9,088 nt of DNA. It comes from Nitrospirota bacterium (GTDB lineage Bacteria > Nitrospirota > Thermodesulfovibrionia > Thermodesulfovibrionales > Dissulfurispiraceae). The notes below the pieces were generated by a model. It was not told the origin of the DNA, ran no database searches, and worked only from the letters and a program-made list of their open reading frames with translations. The stretch covers positions 1 to 9,088 of the forward strand of contig JACREW010000250.1 in assembly GCA_016212685.1 (NCBI GenBank). The letters are read 5' to 3'. The translations under genes were made by a program, and so were the position numbers. Below, one piece after another: positions 5,472-9,088 of this stretch (positions are counted from its first letter, which is position 1; the number at the start of each line of letters is the position of its first letter).

Positions 5472-6041
5472 TTATCCCCTCGGTTTTGCCAGTATCTCGA
5501 GAACCCTTAATTCGAGAAATCTCTTTGAAGCCGAGGATCTTATGACAAGCGCCGAATCGGCGCCGCGTGCCGTGCCTGCTATCGCAATAACCTCTTCTCC
5601 TTCCGGTATAAGACCGGCATCGGCGGCCATCATTACAATTTCGCAGCAGACCTTCGGTCCCTCTCCGAATCTCCTTAATGTCTGAGCGACTACAAGAGTG
5701 GGGTAAAGCCCGTTGAATTTCGAAGCAAACGCGGTTTCTATATTGTGCGTGATCATAGTGCCCGTATATACGGTTGCGCCGTACGATTCGATCTTTTTTC
5801 TCGTTTCAAAGGTCATCTCAAGGGTATTGGCGGCATTGAACCCTGCGGAATGCGTAATGACTACTACATTTATTCCTAAACCCTTTAGCGCCTCGGAAAA
5901 TAAAAGTCCGGTGTCTCCCTCGGTAGATGCGATTACGAGGTGTTTGTAGTTCCCTTCCTTAAGCATATCTTTTACTACCTGAAGACACGCTCTTGTATTT
6001 TCCCTGCCGGGTTTTTCAAAATAAACGACTCTTTTTTCCAT
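5472..6041 (-). CDS. Stand-alone pyruvate-kinase C-domain-like protein
   Basis: A 189-residue protein with the alpha/beta fold of the pyruvate kinase C-terminal domain but no catalytic barrel. It is similar in kind to the archaeal MTH1675-type proteins. Visible landmarks are YFEKPGRENT at the N-terminus, HLVIASTEGDTGLLFSEAL (an early strand and helix with a phosphate-loop-like Thr/Ser run), VVVITHSAGF, YGATVYTGTMITH, GEGPKVCCEIVMMAADAGLIPEGEEVIAIAGTARGADSALVI, and a short C-terminal tail with SASKRFLELRVLEIL. In pyruvate kinase this domain binds allosteric effectors, so ligand binding is plausible here but the ligand is unknown. The ribosome site GGGGGAGG lies 8 nt before the ATG. It is the first gene of a two-gene operon, 7 nt before the HD-GYP gene, which suggests a metabolite-sensing or signalling role, as an inference from context only. 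Confidence 0.8.
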   Translation of the reverse strand: MEKRVVYFEKPGRENTRACLQVVKDMLKEGNYKHLVIASTEGDTGLLFSEALKGLGINVVVITHSAGFNAANTLEMTFETRKKIESYGATVYTGTMITHNIETAFASKFNGLYPTLVVAQTLRRFGEGPKVCCEIVMMAADAGLIPEGEEVIAIAGTARGADSALVIRSSASKRFLELRVLEILAKPRG

Positions 6042-6081
6042 GGAATAAACCTCCCCCTGATGAAAGGTTATGAATAATCTG

Positions 6082-6110
6082 ATTATAATAGAATCGGGCC
6101 GGGATTACAA
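6082..6110 (-). promoter_or_regulatory. Promoter for the PK-like/HD-GYP operon
   Basis: On the minus strand TTGTAA (6110-6105) and TATAAT (6087-6082) are spaced by 17 bp. The -10 is perfect and the -35 has four of six consensus bases. The start would lie near 6075, about 33 nt before the ATG. The -35 box touches the hemW start codon. Confidence 0.5.
6084..6089 (+). promoter_or_regulatory. Possible -10 box for hemW
   Basis: TATAAT lies 21 nt before the hemW ATG. The -35 position (around 6061-6066, TGAAAG) is poor. It forms one palindrome, ATTATAAT (6082-6089), with the -10 of the opposite promoter, so polymerase could occupy only one direction at a time. Confidence 0.35.
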
Positions 6111-7367
6111 ATGATTAATTATCTTTACATACATATCCCTTTTTGCATTAAGAAATGCGTTTACTGCGATTTCTATTCCATACCGATTACCCCCCTGTTG
6201 CCCCCTCTTGCCAAGGGGGAGATAGGAGGGGTCATTGAAAACTATATTAACGCCCTCTGTAAGGAGATAAAATTAAGAAGGGTCAAGGGTCAAGTCTATG
6301 ACCCGTGGGTCACGACCTATAGGGGGTCAGGGGTCAAAAATACAGACGGCATGTTGAAAACAATATATATCGGCGGAGGAACTCCGACCATGCTTGCAGA
6401 AAAAGATATTTCAAAAATTTTAGATGCGGTTGGGAATCATTATTCGGTCAGGCCGGAGGCTGAGATAACAATCGAGGCGAATCCGAAGACTATCACATTG
6501 AAAAAGGCCGAGGCATTACTTAAGGCAGGCATAAATAGGATAAGCATAGGCGTGCAGTCTTTCATCGACCGGGAGCTTTCAATACTCGGCAGAAGCCATA
6601 ATGCTGATGATGCGGTTAAGGCGGTTAAAGACGCTCGTGATGCCGGATTCAAAAATATTTCCATCGATTTGATATATGGAATACCGTTTTTTAAATCTCA
6701 AATCTCAAATCTCAAATCTCAAATTCAGAGTTGGGAATATTCGCTGCAAAAAGCCCTCGAACTGAATACGGAACATATATCCGCCTATGAGCTTACTCCT
6801 GAAAAAAATACGCCATTGCATGAAGATATTTCAAAGGGACGGCTCATTATGCCGGATGAGGAAGTCATTGCTGAGATGTATTACAGGGCTATCGATATGC
6901 TGACACAGCGCGGCTATAATCACTACGAAATATCGAATTTTGCGAAACCTGGATATGAATGTATTCACAATCTCAATTACTGGAACAGAGGCGAATATCT
7001 CGGCGTCGGGTCAGGGGCGCATTCTTTTTTTAATGATAAAAGAGCATGCAACGTAAAGGATGTATCGCAATATATCGAGATCGTTAATAAAGGCGAAATA
7101 CCGGTAACCGAGGAAACCGAAATAACCGGAGATGAAGCGCTCAGGGAAACTATATTTCTCGGTCTGAGAAAAACCGAAGGCATCGATATGAGTATGATGC
7201 CTGATGAAAAGAATAGATTAATAAAAAAGGCCGCGGATGAGCTTGCATCCCACGGCCTCGTAGAATCGGAAAACAATATCTTAAGGCTTACACGAAAGGG
7301 ACTTCTCCTGAGCAACGAGGTTATCGTGCGGGTATTGTTATATATTGAGGAGAGCCGCCCCTTATAA
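6111..7367 (+). CDS. hemW: Radical SAM heme chaperone HemW (oxygen-independent coproporphyrinogen oxidase-like)
   Basis: A 418-residue radical SAM protein. The cluster motif CIKKCVYCDFYS supplies Cys12, Cys16 and Cys19 for the [4Fe-4S] cluster. GGGTPTM (88-94), TIEANPKTIT, INRISIGVQSF and GRSHNADDA follow in family order, then NISIDLIYGIP, SAYELTPE, HYEISNFAKPGYECIHNLNY with YW, and GVGSGAHSFF; the C-terminal HemW domain closes with LRETIFLGLRKTEGID. HemW proteins bind and deliver heme to heme enzymes at the membrane and lack coproporphyrinogen oxidase activity; related misannotation as HemN is common. Three inserts coincide with DNA repeats: residues about 27-41, 57-76 and 195-206. The last codons (about 403-418, VIVRVLLYIEESRPL) overlap degP. 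A weak GGGA precedes the ATG. The gene appears functional despite the inserts, as all signature residues are present. Confidence 0.9.
   Translation: MINYLYIHIPFCIKKCVYCDFYSIPITPLLPPLAKGEIGGVIENYINALCKEIKLRRVKGQVYDPWVTTYRGSGVKNTDGMLKTIYIGGGTPTMLAEKDISKILDAVGNHYSVRPEAEITIEANPKTITLKKAEALLKAGINRISIGVQSFIDRELSILGRSHNADDAVKAVKDARDAGFKNISIDLIYGIPFFKSQISNLKSQIQSWEYSLQKALELNTEHISAYELTPEKNTPLHEDISKGRLIMPDEEVIAEMYYRAIDMLTQRGYNHYEISNFAKPGYECIHNLNYWNRGEYLGVGSGAHSFFNDKRACNVKDVSQYIEIVNKGEIPVTEETEITGDEALRETIFLGLRKTEGIDMSMMPDEKNRLIKKAADELASHGLVESENNILRLTRKGLLLSNEVIVRVLLYIEESRPL
6189..6232. repeat. C/G-rich palindromic element inside hemW
   Basis: Outer arms ACCCCCCT (6189-6196) and AGGAGGGGT (6224-6232) and inner arms CCCCCTCTT and AAGGGGG around a GCC loop give a nested stem-loop of about 44 bp. 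It encodes ITPLLPPLAKGEIGG just after the radical SAM cysteines, where HemW normally continues directly into the next helix. The DNA style, CCCCC then GGGGG around TTGCCAA, is that of palindromic elements dispersed in many environmental genomes (from memory, not searched). Confidence 0.8.
6279..6336. repeat. GGGTCA-type composite element inside hemW
   Basis: Two direct AGGGTCA heptamers (6279-6292), a perfect inverted pair TGACCC-GT-GGGTCA (6299-6312), then two direct GGGGTCA heptamers (6323-6336). The roughly 58-bp element encodes RVKGQVYDPWVTTYRGSGVK between the first helix and the conserved KTIYIGGGTP strand. It does not shift the frame. Confidence 0.85.
6693..6727 (+). repeat. AAATCTC heptamer tract inside hemW
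   Basis: Four perfect copies of the 7-mer AAATCTC (6693-6720) and a partial fifth (AAATTCA). They encode FKSQISNLKSQIQS between the LIYGIPF strand and the SWEYSLQKAL helix. The heptamer has no stop codon in any of its three forward frames, so it can expand without breaking the gene unless the total length shifts the frame. Confidence 0.9.
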
Positions 7368-8778
7368 TACGCAGAAGGATGTCCTGATTTTTCTCTATCT
7401 TGGAGACAACCTCATTGTACTCATTTACGCTGCCTGTAGGTTTTTTATTCGCCTCCATGATTATATCGCCCTTCATGAGGACGCCGAGTGACGGGCTGGT
7501 TTCCTCTATGTTATTCACAACCACGCCTTTGATCTTTTTTGTTATGCCCAGCTTCTGCAGTATCTCATCCGTTATATCCAGAACGGATACCCCTCTCAAT
7601 GCATTTGAGAATTCGGCGCTCGATACCATCTGCGGCTCTATGGGCAATTCGCCGATGGTGACTTTTGCGGTCAACTGATTGCCGTTACGTATAATTTTTA
7701 TCTCCACTATTTTGCCCGGCTTTGTAGCAGCTACCATGTTTTTGAACAGGAAGGGATTATCCACTTTTTTGCCGTCATATTCTATTATCACGTCGCCGCT
7801 CTTGAGTCCGCCCTTTTCAGCAGGCCCTCCTTCCACGACATCCACAAGCAGCACGCCTTTATCGTCCTTGAGACTGAACTGTTTTGCAAGCTCCTGGGTG
7901 AGCGGCTGTATCTGGACGCCGAGCCATCCCCTTACGACCTTGCCCTGATTGATTATGCTGTCCATTACATTCTTTACCATATTCGACGGTATGGCGAAAC
8001 CGATGCCCTGATAACCGCCTGTTATGCTGAATATGGCGGTGTTTATGCCGATCAGTTCGCCCTTGATGTTTACGAGCGCTCCGCCGGAATTGCCGGGATT
8101 TATTGCCGCATCGGTTTGGATGAAGTCTTCATAGTCCGTAATGCCGATGCCCGATCTTCCAAGCGCGCTTATAATGCCCATTGTGATCGTCTGGCTCAAG
8201 CCGTAAGGATTGCCGATTGCCAGCACTACTTCTCCTACTTTTAACTTCTCGGACTCTCCCCACTGAATTGTCGGCAAATTGGTTTCATTTATTTTGATGA
8301 TAGCGACATCCGTTCTTGAATCCAATCCTACGGGTCTTCCCTTATATTCCCTGCCGTCCGCTAATTTCACGAGTATATCTTCAGCGCCTTCTATCACATG
8401 ATTATTTGTAAGTATATAGCCGTCGACTGCCGCAATAACGCCGGAACCGAGATTTGTTACCTTTCTCTTTTGTGCGCCGGGATCCCCGAAAAAGCGTCTG
8501 AAAAGCGGGTCGTCGAAAAAGGGATGGCGCTGCGTCTTTACTGTCCTCGATGTAGATATATTTACAACCGCCGGCTTTACCCGCGCTGCAACCTTTGTCA
8601 TCGCATCGCCGAATTTGGCGAGTATCTCGGTAGAATCGTTGTCCTTATCCGCGGAAGCGGCCGGGGCCTGCGCCGGCAATAAGATCAGGCTGCAAACAAT
8701 AAGCAGCATCAATTTTTTTACGACCCCATTACTCCAACTCTCCATCACTCCATCGATTTTTTTAGGTGCAATGTTCAT
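7321..8778 (-). CDS. degP: DegP/HtrA-family periplasmic serine protease with two PDZ domains
   Basis: A 485-residue Do-type protease/chaperone of the periplasm. A signal segment runs from about KKLMLLIVCSLILLPAQ to ASA (21-43). The trypsin-like domain spans about 55-280 and has the complete triad: His127 in TNNHVI, Asp157 in SRTDVAII and Ser231 in NPGNSGGALV. PDZ1 covers about 283-370 (GWLGVQIQ, LKSGDVIIEYDGK) and PDZ2 about 395-475, followed by RGGSPQYITIPAR as the usual end. The ATG at 8778 is chosen because GGAGGA stands 8 nt upstream; ATG at codon 12 or 24 lacks this. Residues 10-19 are encoded by an 8-bp-period repeat and extend the N-region of the signal peptide. It is 16 nt behind tilS, hence one operon, and its 3' end overlaps hemW by 47 bp. 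Confidence 0.94.
   Translation of the reverse strand: MNIAPKKIDGVMESWSNGVVKKLMLLIVCSLILLPAQAPAASADKDNDSTEILAKFGDAMTKVAARVKPAVVNISTSRTVKTQRHPFFDDPLFRRFFGDPGAQKRKVTNLGSGVIAAVDGYILTNNHVIEGAEDILVKLADGREYKGRPVGLDSRTDVAIIKINETNLPTIQWGESEKLKVGEVVLAIGNPYGLSQTITMGIISALGRSGIGITDYEDFIQTDAAINPGNSGGALVNIKGELIGINTAIFSITGGYQGIGFAIPSNMVKNVMDSIINQGKVVRGWLGVQIQPLTQELAKQFSLKDDKGVLLVDVVEGGPAEKGGLKSGDVIIEYDGKKVDNPFLFKNMVAATKPGKIVEIKIIRNGNQLTAKVTIGELPIEPQMVSSAEFSNALRGVSVLDITDEILQKLGITKKIKGVVVNNIEETSPSLGVLMKGDIIMEANKKPTGSVNEYNEVVSKIEKNQDILLRIIRGGSPQYITIPAR
8727..8753 (-). repeat. Eight-bp-period tract in the degP N-terminal coding region
   Basis: On the + strand CATTACTC, CAACTCTC and CATCACTC run in tandem, then CATCG begins. 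On the coding strand they give GVMESWSNG, ahead of the hydrophobic signal core. The extra residues make the positive N-region unusually long and mildly negative. Translation could still start at Met12 or Met24 within it. Confidence 0.7.
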
Positions 8779-8794
8779 GTATATCGTCCTCCGT

Positions 8795-9088
8795 CTAAAT
8801 TTTCATCGGCTTTATCTCGAATTTTATAACTCTTTTAGTGTCTTTAGCAACCTTATACCGTTCATCCATCCTGTATCCCATTACCCATGCAATATCATTG
8901 CCGGATATAAGCAGCGGTATTGCGTCCCTCTCGTCCCTCGGCACTTTTTCATCCACGAAATAGTCCTGAAGTTTTTTTCTCTTGCCGAATCCGGCGGGAT
9001 AGAAGAAATCTCCATCCGACCTCCCCCTTATCGTCAGCGGGAGATTCACTTTATCGGCGTCTATAAAGGCATTGTTTTTGCCGTCTCC
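8795..9088 (-). CDS. tilS: tRNA(Ile)-lysidine synthase TilS, C-terminal part
   Basis: The 5' end lies beyond the window; 97 codons and a TAG stop are visible, open through the edge. TilS uses ATP to add lysine to C34 of tRNA-Ile(CAU), changing its decoding from AUG to AUA. The visible region is the C-terminal substrate-recognition domain: AFIDADKVNLPLTIRGRSDG, DFFYPAGFGKRKKLQDYF, VPRDERDAIPLLI, IAWVMGYRMDERYKV and a closing strand. The GTG at 9049 is not the start, since the frame runs on through GDGKNNAFIDAD upstream. The catalytic N-terminal ATPase is not in view. It is followed 16 nt later by degP on the same strand. Confidence 0.88.
   Translation of the reverse strand, partial: GDGKNNAFIDADKVNLPLTIRGRSDGDFFYPAGFGKRKKLQDYFVDEKVPRDERDAIPLLISGNDIAWVMGYRMDERYKVAKDTKRVIKFEIKPMKI

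Noticed and set aside
6189..6336. Frameshift or pseudogene in hemW
   Set aside because: The frame is continuous and every HemW signature block upstream and downstream is present; the repeats only lengthen variable regions.
6693..6727. Short CRISPR-like array
   Set aside because: Seven-base units without spacers are a microsatellite; there are no cas genes in the window.
8795..9049. A complete small protein starting at the GTG at 9049
   Set aside because: The frame is open to the window edge and the upstream codons continue the TilS C-terminal domain, so it is a partial tilS.

Overview
The window reads as chromosomal DNA from a diderm (Gram-negative-type) bacterium. MlaC and a periplasmic DegP/HtrA protease imply an outer membrane, and the other core genes are ordinary bacterial housekeeping (ribD, hemW, tilS) plus c-di-GMP signalling. 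The protein style (tandem GAF plus HD-GYP, short HicB, stand-alone pyruvate-kinase-C-like protein) and the many short repeats inside and between genes resemble environmental Nitrospirota or Desulfobacterota-like genomes. That placement is an impression only; no marker here settles it.

Layout. (1) 3-242, +: the 3' end of mlaC. (2) about 243-2690: an accessory block with every gene on the minus strand. Read in its own direction it holds a SEC-C zinc-motif protein of unknown function, a noncoding stretch with a perfect 2x36-bp tandem repeat inside an attC-like dyad, a hicA-hicB toxin-antitoxin pair, and a small exported protein overlapping hicB. A strong sigma-70 promoter drives the block from its ribD-proximal edge. 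Heptamers of the integron core type flank the SEC-C gene. No integrase is present. (3) 2729-3865, +: ribD. (4) 3866-6041, -: an operon of a stand-alone pyruvate-kinase C-domain-like protein followed by a GAF-GAF-HD-GYP phosphodiesterase. (5) 6111-7367, +: hemW. (6) 7321-9088, -: tilS (5' end outside the window) followed by degP.

How the pieces relate. ribD and the HD-GYP gene converge with no base between their stop codons. hemW and degP converge and overlap by 47 bp, so terminators or transcripts must lie within the opposing gene. The PK-like/HD-GYP operon and hemW are divergent around one palindromic -10 region.

The most striking non-gene signal is a set of short repeats placed inside conserved coding genes without breaking the frame: two heptamer tracts in ribD, a C/G-rich palindrome, a GGGTCA element and an AAATCTC heptamer tract in hemW, and an 8-bp-period tract in the degP signal-peptide region. 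Four of these tracts contain 7-bp direct repeats. They encode low-complexity inserts between conserved blocks and look like microsatellite or palindromic elements that have entered genes.
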